A DNA stretch of 64,000 bases from NCBI RefSeq assembly GCF_001468035.1, contig NZ_LNZA01000001.1, forward strand, positions 62,001 to 126,000. The letters are read 5' to 3'. The first letter of the stretch is position 1. The number at the start of each line of letters is the position of its first letter. The translations under genes were made by a program, and so were the position numbers. This document shows, piece after piece, positions 34,921-45,182 of the stretch. Source of the DNA: Legionella tucsonensis. Lineage in GTDB: Bacteria > Pseudomonadota > Gammaproteobacteria > Legionellales > Legionellaceae. A model generated the notes under the pieces. That model was not told the DNA's origin. It ran no database searches and worked only from the letters and a program-made list of their open reading frames with translations.

Positions 34921-36840
34921 ATGCACGCTTTTAGGAATGATATAAATGGTTTAAGAGCATGGGCAGTGATTGCCGTTATTTTTTTCCATTTCCAGTTATT
35001 TAAATTTACTGGTGGTTTTGCTGGTGTCGATGTTTTTTTCGTCATATCAGGGTTTTTAATGACGAAGATAATAACAGATGATTTATTTAATTCTAATAAT
35101 ACATTCTCTTCTATTCTATTAAGATTTTATCTTTTGCGCGCGAGGAGGATTATACCCTCATTATTCGTTTTATGTGTGATTTTAGTTGCCCTTGGGTACT
35201 ATGTACTTCCAGCCCATCAATACAATCAACTAAGCAAACATATCATAAGTGCCCTTGGTTTTTTTTCAAATTTTGAATTTCTTAATGAAACTGGATATTT
35301 TGACGCTTTAGCTAATACAAAATGGTTACTTCACACTTGGTCATTGTCTATAGAATGGCAATTTTATTTGGTTTTACCTATTATATTAATTGTTGCATAC
35401 AAAATATATCCGAAAGGTTTTTTTATTAAATTGATACTGTCTCTGTGTGCAATATTGTCTTTGTTGTATTCAGTCATAATAACAAAATACAGTCCAGAGT
35501 TTTCCTTCTATATGTTGCCAACCAGAGCGTGGGAAATGCTTATGGGTGGGTGTATTTATCTGTATCTGGATAATTTTTCTTTTAAAGAACGCATGGCAAA
35601 ATGCATGGAATACTCTGGATTTTTATTGATAATTGCGTCATTTTTTATATTCACAACAGAGAGTGTATGGCCTGGCTGGTTGGCAACTATCCCTGTTATA
35701 GGGACAACTTTAATCATTACGGCTAAAAGGAACAATAGCATATTAACATCAAACAGACTGTTCCAATATCTTGGTCGTATTTCATATTCTTTGTATTTGT
35801 ATCACTGGCCTGTTTATGTTTTTCTTGTTTATTTTGAAATGACTCAGAATACTATATATATAGTAATAGCACTTATTTTTACACTGATTTGTGCTCATCT
35901 CTCGTATTTATTTATAGAGACACCAAGTAAATATTTATTTAGCAAAAAGACATATTATACATCACTTATAACAATCATTTTTCCTATATGCATATTCTTA
36001 ATTATCCCATTGTATATAATTTCACAAGAAGGATTTGTTAGTACATTAGCCTTCCAGGTACAAAAAATTTCAGCAGAAGCAAAGAATAAAAATCCAAGAG
36101 AACAACAGTGCGGTCATTTAAACATAAATAACCCGGAAAAACCTAAAGAATGCACTTATGGTGGGAAAGACTTAGGCATTATTTTGTTGGGTGATAGCCA
36201 TGCATCCGCTGTGGTTTTGGCACTTGAAAAGGCTCTCCCTAATAAGAATTTGCATGTCTTGGATTGGTCTATTTTGGCATGTCCAGCTGCTTTAAGATAT
36301 ACTAGTGGGCCTGAGACATATAAAAAATGCGCCATTAGCAATCAGTTTTTTTTGAAAAAGAGCAAAAATATTCCCTCCAATATCCCACTATTGATGGTTA
36401 ATTTTGCAAATCATGAGGACAGGATGGAGCTTGCATGTGAAATGGCAAAAGATAGACCTGTATATTTGCTAAGACCTACTCCTGTTATGCCTGTGCATGT
36501 TCCAGATACCATGGCTAAAAATATATTAAGAAAAAAGCGTGATATTCGAATCAAAATAGATGCTCGTAAATTTGATAAATACTCTGAAAAAAGTATCGAG
36601 CTTCAAAATAAAACAGCTAAAACATGTGGAGTTAAAATATTAGAAGTCACTCCCTATTTGTGTAAAAGAAAATATTGTTACGGGGATTTGAATGGCCTAC
36701 CGATATATTATGATGCACATCATTTAAATTTACGAGGGGCTGATTTATTGATACCCGAGTTTAATAAAATATTTAAAAGTCAATCTAAAAAAGTGCTAGC
36801 TTCGTCTATTGATCTTGTCCCGAAAAATCGGGCACATTAG
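34921..36840 (+). CDS. O-acyltransferase (OafA type) with C-terminal SGNH domain
   Basis: A 639-residue protein counted from the ATG at 34921, which has AGGAAAGAG just upstream; an ATG at 34819 is in frame but unsupported. Residues 1-370 are the acyltransferase-3 membrane domain: FRNDINGLRAWAVIAVIFFHF has the catalytic histidine, GFAGVDVFFVISGFLM follows, then RARRIIPSLF and LHTWSLSIEWQFYLVLP. Residues about 415-620 form an SGNH domain with LLGDSHASAV (nucleophile serine) and YDAHHLNLRGA (His). Such proteins move acetyl groups from acetyl-CoA across the membrane on to O-antigen sugars. It is flanked by oppositely oriented genes, so it is its own unit. Confidence 0.9.
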   Translation: MHAFRNDINGLRAWAVIAVIFFHFQLFKFTGGFAGVDVFFVISGFLMTKIITDDLFNSNNTFSSILLRFYLLRARRIIPSLFVLCVILVALGYYVLPAHQYNQLSKHIISALGFFSNFEFLNETGYFDALANTKWLLHTWSLSIEWQFYLVLPIILIVAYKIYPKGFFIKLILSLCAILSLLYSVIITKYSPEFSFYMLPTRAWEMLMGGCIYLYLDNFSFKERMAKCMEYSGFLLIIASFFIFTTESVWPGWLATIPVIGTTLIITAKRNNSILTSNRLFQYLGRISYSLYLYHWPVYVFLVYFEMTQNTIYIVIALIFTLICAHLSYLFIETPSKYLFSKKTYYTSLITIIFPICIFLIIPLYIISQEGFVSTLAFQVQKISAEAKNKNPREQQCGHLNINNPEKPKECTYGGKDLGIILLGDSHASAVVLALEKALPNKNLHVLDWSILACPAALRYTSGPETYKKCAISNQFFLKKSKNIPSNIPLLMVNFANHEDRMELACEMAKDRPVYLLRPTPVMPVHVPDTMAKNILRKKRDIRIKIDARKFDKYSEKSIELQNKTAKTCGVKILEVTPYLCKRKYCYGDLNGLPIYYDAHHLNLRGADLLIPEFNKIFKSQSKKVLASSIDLVPKNRAH

Positions 36841-36973
36841 ATCTCTTTCAAAACCTATAAAAATGGATCAAAGCATGAGTTTTAATCAGAAGTAGCCTTC
36901 AAGGTTAGATTGAGAAACAGTAAAGAGCTTGTCATAAGGGTGAATTTCGACGTGCTAACAGAGGCTCCTAATC

Positions 36974-38047
36974 CTACTCCGTTAAAAATAAGCGCCATGC
37001 TTTTTTTTGGTTGAAATTGGTTTTAGCTGCTTTTCTTAAGTACTCTATAGGTTGTTCAACAAAATAGTAAACGATGCCACCTACCCCAATGGCAGATACA
37101 AAAGCAGCAAGCATGGCAAAAATTTGATTAGGCCAGATCTGTATGTATTTCATCAAAACAAGCCAATGAAAAAGATAAATGGAATAACTCCATTTTCCTA
37201 TCATCCTGAAAAAATAAGTACTGAGAATTTTTCCCCAAAAACCTTTTCCTTGTAGGTTGTAAACGATAAAAATAGCCCATAAAAAGCCGAAATAGACAAA
37301 TTGATTAGCTAGGCTTAAATCATACGGAATCTTGAAAAAATACTTTTTTGTAATCGGTAAAGAAATTAAACAGGCTATGATCGTTGCCAACCCTAGCCAA
37401 TTGGCACTAACTGGGGTTACGTATTGCTTCAAACGATCATAAATAGCAGCAAAAAAAACTCCCGTCGTAAAGGGTGTAAAATAGTGATTTACGTGAATTG
37501 AATTAATGGGAGTAAGCCAGTAAGGCCAAAAAAATTGCTCAAGTAAAATTAAAATTATAAATAAAAGAATTAGGATCGATGGATTATTGTTCTTTGATAA
37601 TTTAATAAATAGATAAGCTAATAAAGGCAGGTAGAAATAAAATTTGAATTCAACAGGAATAGTCCATAAATGCGAAAATCCCTGCTTTAAGAAAAGAGCC
37701 TCTTCAACATTTTTCCAGGAATGAATGTCCGTAGTCCCCAGAAATTTATAAATCACTAATGCAAACAAATAAAGCGGAATGATTCGTAAAAAACGGCTAA
37801 CTCCATAATGAAACAGTTGCGCAGAACTAAAGCCCGTGGTTTTAAATCTCGTTGTTAATAAAAATGCGCTTAATATAAAAAACAACCATACCCCAATTTT
37901 TCCACTACCAGCTAAATAAGGTGATAAATTGCTAAAAAACATGGTGGTAGCATGCGTGATTAATACAATAAGACATGCTAATCCTCTTATACCGTCTGCA
38001 CAGACAAAATAGGTGGAGTCAGAAGTAAATAATGTATTTTTGTTCAC
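36974..38047 (-). CDS. O-acyltransferase (acyltransferase-3 family), membrane domain only
   Basis: A 357-residue protein with about ten membrane helices and no SGNH domain. The GTG start at 38047 is followed by VCADGIRGLACLIVLITHATTMF with the catalytic histidine, GVWLFFILSAFLLTTRF, RFLRIIPLYLFALV and WTIPVEFKFYFYLPLLAYLF, all matching the family. It lies 23 bases after the C-2 epimerase gene and shares its direction, so they are probably co-transcribed. Without an SGNH domain it may acylate a cytoplasmic or lipid-linked acceptor. The target sugar is unknown. Confidence 0.88.
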   Translation of the reverse strand: MNKNTLFTSDSTYFVCADGIRGLACLIVLITHATTMFFSNLSPYLAGSGKIGVWLFFILSAFLLTTRFKTTGFSSAQLFHYGVSRFLRIIPLYLFALVIYKFLGTTDIHSWKNVEEALFLKQGFSHLWTIPVEFKFYFYLPLLAYLFIKLSKNNNPSILILLFIILILLEQFFWPYWLTPINSIHVNHYFTPFTTGVFFAAIYDRLKQYVTPVSANWLGLATIIACLISLPITKKYFFKIPYDLSLANQFVYFGFLWAIFIVYNLQGKGFWGKILSTYFFRMIGKWSYSIYLFHWLVLMKYIQIWPNQIFAMLAAFVSAIGVGGIVYYFVEQPIEYLRKAAKTNFNQKKAWRLFLTE

Positions 38048-38070
38048 AATTCATACCGAAAAATAAAATG

Positions 38071-39195
38071 CTATTTTGACCATACTACTCGATTAATATA
38101 ATCAACATAACTTAATACAATTCGAATAATTTTTTTAGAGACCCACCCTCCCTCATAATCCGAAATTACTTTAAAAGTTCTAGAATTACGATTATGTTGC
38201 GCCGTTACAATACGCACTGCATCTAGGACACTAGCTGATTCAAGCCCACACATGATTAACGTACTTTCATCCATACCTTCCGGGCGTTCATGAGTATTAC
38301 GAATAGTCACCGCAGGAAGGTTAAGAAGAGAGGCTTCTTCTGTAATTGTGCCGCTATCTGATAAAATGCAAAAAGCCTCCATCTGCAATTTAATATAATC
38401 TAGGAAACCAAAGGGCTTCAAAAAACGAATGCGAGAATCCAATTGAGTCACATTAAGTGCTTCCAAGCGTTTTCTTGTTCTGGGATGCGTAGAAACAACG
38501 ATAGGCATATTATATTCTTTTGCTAAAGAGTGTAGTGTTTCCAGCAAATTTTGCAGATTTGAGGGGACATCTACATTTTCTTCGCGGTGATTGCTCACTA
38601 AGAAATATCTTTGGGATTGCAAATTGAGCTGCTCTAATATATTTGATGATAAAATCTTGGGCATGAAATGATTCAACACTTCCTGCATATGTGAGCCTGT
38701 TTTAATAATTCTTTCTGCAGAAATACCTTCATTAATTAGGTATTGACGCGCATGCTCTGATAATACCAGATTGATATCACTCAAATGATCCAACACCTTA
38801 CGATTTAACTCTTCCGGAACTCGTTGATCAAAACAACGGTTGCCTGCCTCCATGTGAAATACCGGAATTTTGCGGCGCTTGGCAGGAATTACAGATAAAC
38901 AAGAATTGGTATCGCCATAAAGAAGAAGCGCATCAGGTTTTTCAATTTCCAAGACCTCATCTGCTTTTTCAATAATGCGCGCGATTGCCTGTGCTGCTGT
39001 ATCTCCTATCGCTTCCAGAAAATAGTCAGGCTTACGAATTTCCAAATCATCAAAAAAAATTTGGTTCAGTTCGTAATCAAAATTTTGCCCAGTATGAACC
39101 AGAACATGGTGAGTATACTTATCAAATTCAGCAATGACACGAGACATCTTGATCAGTTCAGGTCGCGTACCTATGATTGTCATTACTTTCAGCAT
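38071..39195 (-). CDS. UDP-HexNAc C-2 epimerase, non-hydrolysing (FnlC/WbjD/WbvD type)
   Basis: A 374-residue enzyme from the ATG at 39195, which follows GAGGA at a good distance; a longer frame starts at 39237 without support. MTIIGTRPELIKMS, HTGQNFDYELNQIFF, LYGDTNSCLSVIPAKRRKIP, HMEAGNRCFDQRVPEELNRK, SNHREENVD and SDSGTITEEA identify the non-hydrolysing 2-epimerase family. The RCFDQRVPEE form points to the FnlC/WbjD/WbvD branch rather than to WecB. It should convert UDP-L-RhaNAc to UDP-L-QuiNAc (or the L-FucNAc equivalent), completing the pathway begun by the genes at 21562-23444, about 15 kb away. Confidence 0.9.
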   Translation of the reverse strand: MLKVMTIIGTRPELIKMSRVIAEFDKYTHHVLVHTGQNFDYELNQIFFDDLEIRKPDYFLEAIGDTAAQAIARIIEKADEVLEIEKPDALLLYGDTNSCLSVIPAKRRKIPVFHMEAGNRCFDQRVPEELNRKVLDHLSDINLVLSEHARQYLINEGISAERIIKTGSHMQEVLNHFMPKILSSNILEQLNLQSQRYFLVSNHREENVDVPSNLQNLLETLHSLAKEYNMPIVVSTHPRTRKRLEALNVTQLDSRIRFLKPFGFLDYIKLQMEAFCILSDSGTITEEASLLNLPAVTIRNTHERPEGMDESTLIMCGLESASVLDAVRIVTAQHNRNSRTFKVISDYEGGWVSKKIIRIVLSYVDYINRVVWSK

Positions 39196-39471
39196 TTGGT
39201 ATATCCTCAGTTCCAGCAAGGAATGTAAATTTATCACAAAATAAATAGCAATAACAGTAACTGATTAGAACACCTAGCGTAGATACTCAGCACTTAAGGC
39301 AAATGGTTTTATTAGCTCTAAGCGAATTTGGTAACTATTATGAATCACGGAAGCTTTTTATCATATTTCAAGTTGATTTATGACGTACGTTATAAAACGA
39401 GAAATAAGCTCAATTAGCTCTATTCGATTACCTTGAAGTATTTTACAATCGGCAAATGTATCCATTCAGTT

Positions 39472-39492
39472 TTAGGGTTTCAAACCCCCTAA
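39472..39492. other. Hairpin in the divergent 39196-39729 region
   Basis: TTAGGGTTT (39472-39480) pairs with AAACCCCCTAA (39482-39492) with one bulged base. It lies in the 534-base gap between the divergent epimerase genes at 39195 and 39730. It could be an operator or part of a leader. Apart from this and the repeat at 39600-39620 I see no other structure in the gap, and no clear promoter pair; a TATAGT at 39687-39692 is a possible -10 for the rightward gene. Confidence 0.35.
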
Positions 39493-39599
39493 TACTTTGG
39501 AGAATGATTGCATAATAGTTGGTTTCTGGTTTTTCGAGGGCAGGATTATTCTCGATGAATCAAGGCTAAATTAGGGAGTATGACAATCCATCCGTAACG

Positions 39600-39620
39600 T
39601 CCCGTGACTTGTTCGCGGGA
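39600..39620. repeat. Short GC-rich hairpin of the Legionella intergenic repeat type
   Basis: TCCCGTGA pairs with TCGCGGGA over a five-base loop (CTTGT), with one G-T pair, and is followed by GGATCC-like sequence. The wording (CGTCCCG...CGCGGGATCC) resembles a short repeat I recall between Legionella genes. It stands out as GC-rich in AT-rich DNA. A count of copies in the genome would confirm it. Confidence 0.55.
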
Positions 39621-39729
39621 TCCGGGATATGGAGAATAAGGCTGAAATGTCTGGTTATTAATGAGATCAATCATGGATCCTTTTAATATAGTAGTACAGT
39701 CTCAGTAATTTAACTGGAGAAAAAATTTA

Positions 39730-40773
39730 ATGAAAGTTTTAGTTACTGGTACAGCTGGATTCATTGGCTTTCATGTAGCACAAAGATTGTGTGAACGAGG
39801 TGATGAAGTCATCGGTATCGATAATCTTAATGATTACTATGATGTAAATCTGAAAAAGGCACGTCTGCAAAAATTAACTGATTTTGCAAATTTCAAATTT
39901 ATTCGCCTTGACTTAGCTGAGCGAGAAAATATGGCACAGTTGTTTGCAACTCATGATTTCCAACGAGTCATTCATCTTGGTGCCCAAGCTGGTGTTCGCT
40001 ATTCAATCAAAAATCCGTATGCTTATATTGACAGCAATATAATTGGTTTTTTAAATATCCTGGAGGGATGTAGACATCATCAGATAGAGCATCTCTGTTA
40101 CGCTTCTTCTAGCTCGGTGTATGGCGCCAACGAATCCTTACCTTTTTCAGTTCATGATAATGTAGACCATCCTTTGAGTTTGTACGCAGCCACGAAAAAA
40201 GCAAATGAACTTATGGCTCACAGTTACAGTCATTTATATCAATTACCTACCACAGGATTACGTTTCTTCACAGTCTACGGACCTTGGGGTAGGCCAGATA
40301 TGGCTCTTTTTAGCTTTACAAAAAAGATCCTTAATGATGAGCCTATTGATGTATTTAATTTTGGAAATCATCGGCGTGACTTTACCTATATTAATGATAT
40401 AGTTGAAGGTATAATACGTGTGCACGATCATATAGCTACGTCAAATGAAGAATGGTCAGGTGAATCTCCTGATCCAGGGACAAGTGCTGCTCCATGGCGC
40501 GTTTATAATATTGGAAACAGTAACCCAGTCCTCTTATTGCGCTATATCGAAGTACTGGAGCAATGTCTTGGTAAAAAAGCAAAAATGAATTTATTACCCC
40601 TGCAAGCTGGTGATGTACCTGATACTTTCGCAGATATTGAGGCCCTCAAAAAAAATGTGGGATACTGTCCGAGCACTCCTGTTGAAGTAGGGGTAAAGTG
40701 CTTTGTGGAATGGTATCTAGATTATTATGTAGTCCGAATGAATCAAGTTTTAGAACAACCTTTGAGTTCATGA
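39730..40773 (+). CDS. UDP-uronate 4-epimerase (UDP-glucuronate epimerase family)
   Basis: The 347-residue SDR opens [20 protein letters not shown] and has [17 protein letters not shown], the phrase [26 protein letters not shown], catalytic YAATK and [17 protein letters not shown], all characteristic of UDP-glucuronate 4-epimerases. GGAG precedes the ATG. The next gene oxidises a UDP-HexNAc at C6, so this enzyme probably epimerises the resulting uronate (for example UDP-GlcNAcA to UDP-GalNAcA) rather than plain UDP-GlcA; no UDP-glucose dehydrogenase is present here. This last step is inference. It opens the plus-strand module 39730-47986. Confidence 0.88.
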   Translation: MKVLVTGTAGFIGFHVAQRLCERGDEVIGIDNLNDYYDVNLKKARLQKLTDFANFKFIRLDLAERENMAQLFATHDFQRVIHLGAQAGVRYSIKNPYAYIDSNIIGFLNILEGCRHHQIEHLCYASSSSVYGANESLPFSVHDNVDHPLSLYAATKKANELMAHSYSHLYQLPTTGLRFFTVYGPWGRPDMALFSFTKKILNDEPIDVFNFGNHRRDFTYINDIVEGIIRVHDHIATSNEEWSGESPDPGTSAAPWRVYNIGNSNPVLLLRYIEVLEQCLGKKAKMNLLPLQAGDVPDTFADIEALKKNVGYCPSTPVEVGVKCFVEWYLDYYVVRMNQVLEQPLSS

Positions 40774-40818
40774 TTATTTGAGTTGGGAAGTTATTTAATT
40801 AAATAAGGATGAGAATGG

Positions 40819-42099
40819 ATGCTAACTTCTGTTGAAGAAAGAAAGCTTGCTGTTGTTGGATTAGGGTACGTGGGCTTACCCTTAGCAGTCGAATTTGGTA
40901 AAGTACGCTCAGTAATGGGATTTGATATTAATGAAAAACGGATTAATGAACTGAAAAGAGGTCATGATTCAACTTTGGAGGTAAGTAAGGCGGAGCTGCA
41001 TGAAGCATCACATCTGTATTTAACAGCAAAGCCAGCAGAAATTGCTTTTTGTGATACTTATGTTATTACCGTACCCACGCCTATTGATGAGTACAAGCAG
41101 CCTAATTTTCTTCCTCTAATCCAAGCTAGTGAAATGATTGGTAGCCTATTGCAGCCCGAAAATGTCGTTGTTTATGAATCTACAGTTTATCCAGGTGCCA
41201 TAGAACAAGTGTGTGTTCCAGTTCTTGAACGAGTATCAGGCTTGAAGTTTAATGAAGATTTTTACGTAGGCTATAGCCCAGAACGAGTAAATCCCGGCGA
41301 TAAGCATCATCGTATCACTACAATTATGAAAGTAACATCAGGCTCAACTCCTGAAGTGGCAAATATAGTTGATGCTTTATATAAAGAAATTATTACAGCG
41401 GGAACTCATAAAGCAGAAAGTATTCAAGTTGCTGAAGCAGCAAAGGTTATTGAAAATACCCAACGTGATTTGAATATTGCATTGATCAATGAATTAGCCA
41501 TTATATTCAATAAGTTAAATATAGATACCGAAGCGGTACTTAAGGCTGCTGAAACAAAGTGGAATTTTCTTTCCTTCCGCCCCGGTTTAGTAGGTGGCCA
41601 TTGTATTGGTGTGGATCCTTACTATCTTACTCATAAGGCTCAAGCCATTGGCTATCATCCAGAAATCATTCTAGCAGGACGACGTCTTAATGATGCTATG
41701 GGTTCTTATGTGGTTTCACAACTTATTAAATCGATGCTCAAAGAACGTATTCACGTAGAAGGTTCAAGAATATTAGTTATGGGATTAACTTTTAAAGAAA
41801 ATTGTCCAGACATACGTAATACCCGTGTTATTGACATCATAACTGAGTTAAAAGAGTACAATGTTGCTGTTGATATTTATGATCCTTGGGTTGCAAATGA
41901 AGATGTAGAATTTGAATATGGAATCTCGCTAATTGAGCAGCCTAATAGAGGTGAATATGATGGAATAATTCTCGCTGTTGCTCATCAACAATTCAAAGAA
42001 TTTGGCATTGAAGTCATTAGATCATTTGGGAAAGAGAGACATATTTTGTATGATCTAAAATATCTATACCCTGCCAATATGACTGATTTGCGTCTATGA
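40819..42099 (+). CDS. UDP-HexNAc 6-dehydrogenase (WbpA/WbpO/TviB family)
   Basis: A 426-residue NAD-dependent dehydrogenase of the UDP-glucose/GDP-mannose superfamily. It shows [16 protein letters not shown] at the cofactor site, [64 protein letters not shown] and the catalytic cysteine loop [21 protein letters not shown], then [15 protein letters not shown]. The NPGDKHH and [10 protein letters not shown] forms fit the branch acting on UDP-GlcNAc or UDP-GalNAc. It makes the uronic acid donor with the epimerase 45 bases upstream. The surface polymer therefore probably contains an amino uronic acid. Confidence 0.93.
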   Translation: MLTSVEERKLAVVGLGYVGLPLAVEFGKVRSVMGFDINEKRINELKRGHDSTLEVSKAELHEASHLYLTAKPAEIAFCDTYVITVPTPIDEYKQPNFLPLIQASEMIGSLLQPENVVVYESTVYPGAIEQVCVPVLERVSGLKFNEDFYVGYSPERVNPGDKHHRITTIMKVTSGSTPEVANIVDALYKEIITAGTHKAESIQVAEAAKVIENTQRDLNIALINELAIIFNKLNIDTEAVLKAAETKWNFLSFRPGLVGGHCIGVDPYYLTHKAQAIGYHPEIILAGRRLNDAMGSYVVSQLIKSMLKERIHVEGSRILVMGLTFKENCPDIRNTRVIDIITELKEYNVAVDIYDPWVANEDVEFEYGISLIEQPNRGEYDGIILAVAHQQFKEFGIEVIRSFGKERHILYDLKYLYPANMTDLRL

Positions 42100-42235
42100 T
42101 TAATACCCTTAGTTATATAGAATATATTAGGGGTAATGTTGGAATGTTATATGCTTTACAAAAATTAGTGATGAGCCTTAAGATTTTGTTATAAAAGAAA
42201 AAAGCATAAGCTTTCTCTATAATATGGAGTGCAAA

Positions 42236-43360
42236 ATGTATAGCAAGCGTTTGCTATTTGTGATTAATGATCTGTTATTTTTTATAAGTCATCGTTTACC
42301 TTTAGCTATAGCAGCAAAAGAACGAGGTTTTGAAGTACACATTGCTACTCCTCAAGAAAAAACTCCCTCAGAAATTAAAGGGATTGGATTTATTTTTCAT
42401 ACTATTCCTTTATCACGCAAGGGAAAAAACCTATTTAGGGAAGTAAAAAGTATATTTGCTATTTATAGATTGATGCGGACTGTTAAGCCAGATTTAGTTC
42501 ACTTAGTTACTATCAAACCTGTTTTATACGGGGGCCTGGTAGCACGATTACTTAGGATACCATCCGTTGTGGTTGCAATTTCTGGATTAGGCTCACAGTA
42601 TATTTCAAGTAATTTGACCACCAAATTACGACGCAAGGTAATGAATCAATTATATCGTCTTGCTCTGAAGCATCCGAATTTAAAAATTATCTTTCAAAAT
42701 CCAGATGATCGCCAAATGTTATTACAAATGGGAGCTTTTTCATTATCCCAAACAGTATTAATTCGTGGCTCAGGTGTTGATTTATCACTTTATCAGGCTA
42801 CACCAGAAAAAAATGGTGAAATTGTTGTAGCAATGATTTCACGTTTATTAAAAGATAAGGGTGTAATTGAATATGTAGCTGCAGCAAAAATGCTGAGATC
42901 TCAAGGTGTAAATGCACGTTTTATGTTAATTGGAGAGATAGATTATGGGAACCCTACTTGTATCGATAAAGATCTATTGAAAACATGGCATGGCGAAGGT
43001 TATGTTGAGTTATTTGGTTTTCGAAAAGATATTCCTCAGTTAATGCAACAGACTAATATTATTGTTTTACCTTCATATAGAGAAGGACTACCAAAAGTAT
43101 TATTAGAGGCTGCCGCAAGTGGACGAGCTGTTGTTACGACAAATGTTCCTGGTTGTCGTGATGCAATTGAACCTAATCAAACGGGGTTGCTTGTTCCTGT
43201 TAAAGACGTAAAAGCGCTTGCTTCAGCAATAGAACGTTTGATTGATGATTCTGATTATCGTCAACAACTAGGTAAAGAGGGAAGACTATTAGCTGAGCGT
43301 GAGTTTTCCATCGAGCATGTTGTTGCCGCACATATGGATATATATTATGAGTTAATATAA
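42236..43360 (+). CDS. Glycosyltransferase, GT4 family (PglA/WbnK-like)
   Basis: The 374-residue GT-B enzyme is counted from the ATG at 42236, which has GGAG seven bases upstream; an ATG 12 bases earlier overlaps that site and is less likely. The N-terminal domain has FVINDLLFFISHRLPLA, HLVTIKPVLYGGLVARL and ISGLGSQYIS. The donor domain has RGSGVDLSLY, VAMISRLLKDKGVIEYV, FGFRKDIPQLM and PSYREGLPKVLLEAAASGRAVV with the glutamate motif. It probably adds a HexNAc-derived sugar. It lies 136 bases after the dehydrogenase gene in the same direction. Confidence 0.9.
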   Translation: MYSKRLLFVINDLLFFISHRLPLAIAAKERGFEVHIATPQEKTPSEIKGIGFIFHTIPLSRKGKNLFREVKSIFAIYRLMRTVKPDLVHLVTIKPVLYGGLVARLLRIPSVVVAISGLGSQYISSNLTTKLRRKVMNQLYRLALKHPNLKIIFQNPDDRQMLLQMGAFSLSQTVLIRGSGVDLSLYQATPEKNGEIVVAMISRLLKDKGVIEYVAAAKMLRSQGVNARFMLIGEIDYGNPTCIDKDLLKTWHGEGYVELFGFRKDIPQLMQQTNIIVLPSYREGLPKVLLEAAASGRAVVTTNVPGCRDAIEPNQTGLLVPVKDVKALASAIERLIDDSDYRQQLGKEGRLLAEREFSIEHVVAAHMDIYYELI

Positions 43361-43410
43361 GTTATCTAATCTAACAAAACTCGAGTTCAATTTCTGGATG
43401 AATTTATTTT

Positions 43411-44607
43411 ATGAACAAAGGAACCATTATTTATTACAGTGTAGCAAGATTTCCAGATAAAAATGCTGCGGCTCAAAGAGTAATTGCGAACGCTAAAATA
43501 TTAAGATCACTGGGGTATGAGGTTATTTTGGTTGGCTTTACTACGATCAAGGAAGAAGAGGGTCTTAGCGTTTTTTTTGAATTTGATTGTTACCTTCTTT
43601 TTTATCCTCATGATAAGAAATCGTGGTTTTCCTATTTGATAGGAAACCAGAAGCTATTTGATATTTTTGAGGCATATCAGTCTTCTTTGAAAGCAGTTAT
43701 ATTTTATAATTTTCCCAGTTTAGCTCAGTATAGAATAATGAAAAAATCAAGACGATTGAAGATAAAGTGTATTTCTGATATAACTGAGTGGTATGATTCA
43801 TCTTCGGGAAGTTATCTGTTTCGATTTTTGAAGTGGTATGACTCTTCTCTGCGTATTTATAGAGTAGCTCAATCTTCTGATGGTATTATTACAACGAGCG
43901 CATTTATGACCGATTTTTATTTGCAACGCACTAGTAAGGTAGTTCAAATTCCCACGTTATATGATTGTCACAATTTGAAATTAATAGAGATTGATGATTC
44001 TGCTCAAGGGAATAGTTCTCTAAGAAAATTTGTTTATTGCGGCACCCCATTTGATCCTAAAAGAGTAAACAAAAATAAATCTAATCTGAAAGATAGGTTA
44101 GATTTAGTTATTCTTTTATTTAATAAATTATTTCAAGAAGAGAAAGAGTTTGTATTACAAATCTATGGCATTACAAAATCTGAATATTTAGAAGTTTTTT
44201 CCGAGCATAAGCTTATTCTTGAAAGCCTTAAAGATAAAATTTTTTTTAATGGGATTGTTCCTCATACAGAGGTTATTAAGGCTCTTCAAGAAGCTGACTT
44301 TTCTATTTTTTTTAAAGAAAACAACAGAATAAACGACGCTGGGTTTCCATCCAAGCTAGCTGAATCCATCACTTATGGCACCCCCGTCATTATTAATAAA
44401 ACAAATGGCTTAAAAAGATATGATGGAATAGAAGGAATAATCTTTTTAAATAATGCTCATAATTCTGTCAAATTAAATGACATATGGTTATGGACTAAAA
44501 ATGATATAAGAAATATGAAAAAGAAAGTATTAAATAGCAAATTATTTCATTATGAGAATTACTCATCTCAAGTCGGTGATTTTTTAAATTCAATTGGTTT
44601 GGAATAA
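43411..44607 (+). CDS. GT4-like glycosyltransferase, divergent
   Basis: A 398-residue protein with the outline of a GT-B transferase: FPDKNAAAQRVIANAKILRSLGYEV at the N-terminus, IITTSAFMTDFYLQ in the middle, VYCGTPFD at the domain boundary and FNGIVPHTEVIKALQEADFSIFF then AGFPSKLAESITYGTPVIINKTNGL near the C-terminus, where a donor-binding glutamate is expected. It is more divergent than its neighbour and rich in aromatic residues. It lies 50 bases after one GT gene and 2 bases before the acyltransferase gene, so one transcript is likely. Acceptor and donor are unknown. Confidence 0.75.
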   Translation: MNKGTIIYYSVARFPDKNAAAQRVIANAKILRSLGYEVILVGFTTIKEEEGLSVFFEFDCYLLFYPHDKKSWFSYLIGNQKLFDIFEAYQSSLKAVIFYNFPSLAQYRIMKKSRRLKIKCISDITEWYDSSSGSYLFRFLKWYDSSLRIYRVAQSSDGIITTSAFMTDFYLQRTSKVVQIPTLYDCHNLKLIEIDDSAQGNSSLRKFVYCGTPFDPKRVNKNKSNLKDRLDLVILLFNKLFQEEKEFVLQIYGITKSEYLEVFSEHKLILESLKDKIFFNGIVPHTEVIKALQEADFSIFFKENNRINDAGFPSKLAESITYGTPVIINKTNGLKRYDGIEGIIFLNNAHNSVKLNDIWLWTKNDIRNMKKKVLNSKLFHYENYSSQVGDFLNSIGLE

Positions 44608-44609
44608 AA

Positions 44610-45140
44610 ATGAAACGTTTACTTAAATTATTTTATATGCCTTTTAATTGGCTTCACGCCATTCTTTGGCCTGTTTCGTATGCAAAAAAAATTGGAGTAA
44701 ATATTAATGGGAAAGTGGCTATTTATGGCTCGAGCCATGGAATGTTCAGTTCTGAGCCATACCTCGTGACATTAGGAGATAATGTAATCATTGCCATAGG
44801 TGCAAAATTTATTTGTCATGATGGGCCTGTTGATCTCTTTAGAAACAGAATACCCGATCTTGAATTAGCCGGAGAAATTATAGTTGGCAACAATGTTTTC
44901 ATAGGAACTGGAGCCTTAATATTATATGATGTAAAGATTGGGGATAACTGTATAATTGGAGCCAATGCGATTATTACCAAGGATGTCCCTTCGGGTAGTG
45001 TTGTGGCGGGCTCACCTGCGCGAGTAATTGGCACAACCGAGGCCTTCCTTGAAAAAGCTCAATTAAAGTCATTAAAAATTGGTCATTTAAAGGGCAAAGA
45101 AAAGGTAGCTGCGTATAAAAAAATATTCAACAAATTTTAA
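44610..45140 (+). CDS. Left-handed beta-helix (hexapeptide) O- or N-acetyltransferase
   Basis: A 176-residue trimeric-type acyltransferase. From about residue 55 it runs in hexapeptide repeats (LGDNVIIAIGAKF, IIVGNNVFIGTGALI, VKIGDNCIIGANAIITKDVPSGSVVAGSPARVIG), ending with the usual SPARVIG turn. The histidine HDG near residue 71 fits the catalytic position. Such enzymes use acetyl-CoA in the cytosol on a sugar or nucleotide sugar. It starts 2 bases after the GT4-like gene stop and is followed by the Wzy candidate. The N-terminus (first 40 residues) is hydrophobic and basic, which may place it at the membrane. Confidence 0.9.
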   Translation: MKRLLKLFYMPFNWLHAILWPVSYAKKIGVNINGKVAIYGSSHGMFSSEPYLVTLGDNVIIAIGAKFICHDGPVDLFRNRIPDLELAGEIIVGNNVFIGTGALILYDVKIGDNCIIGANAIITKDVPSGSVVAGSPARVIGTTEAFLEKAQLKSLKIGHLKGKEKVAAYKKIFNKF

Positions 45141-45182
45141 TTGGGTTGCATAAGGATAAGCTAGCAATAGAGTTATGGAAGT

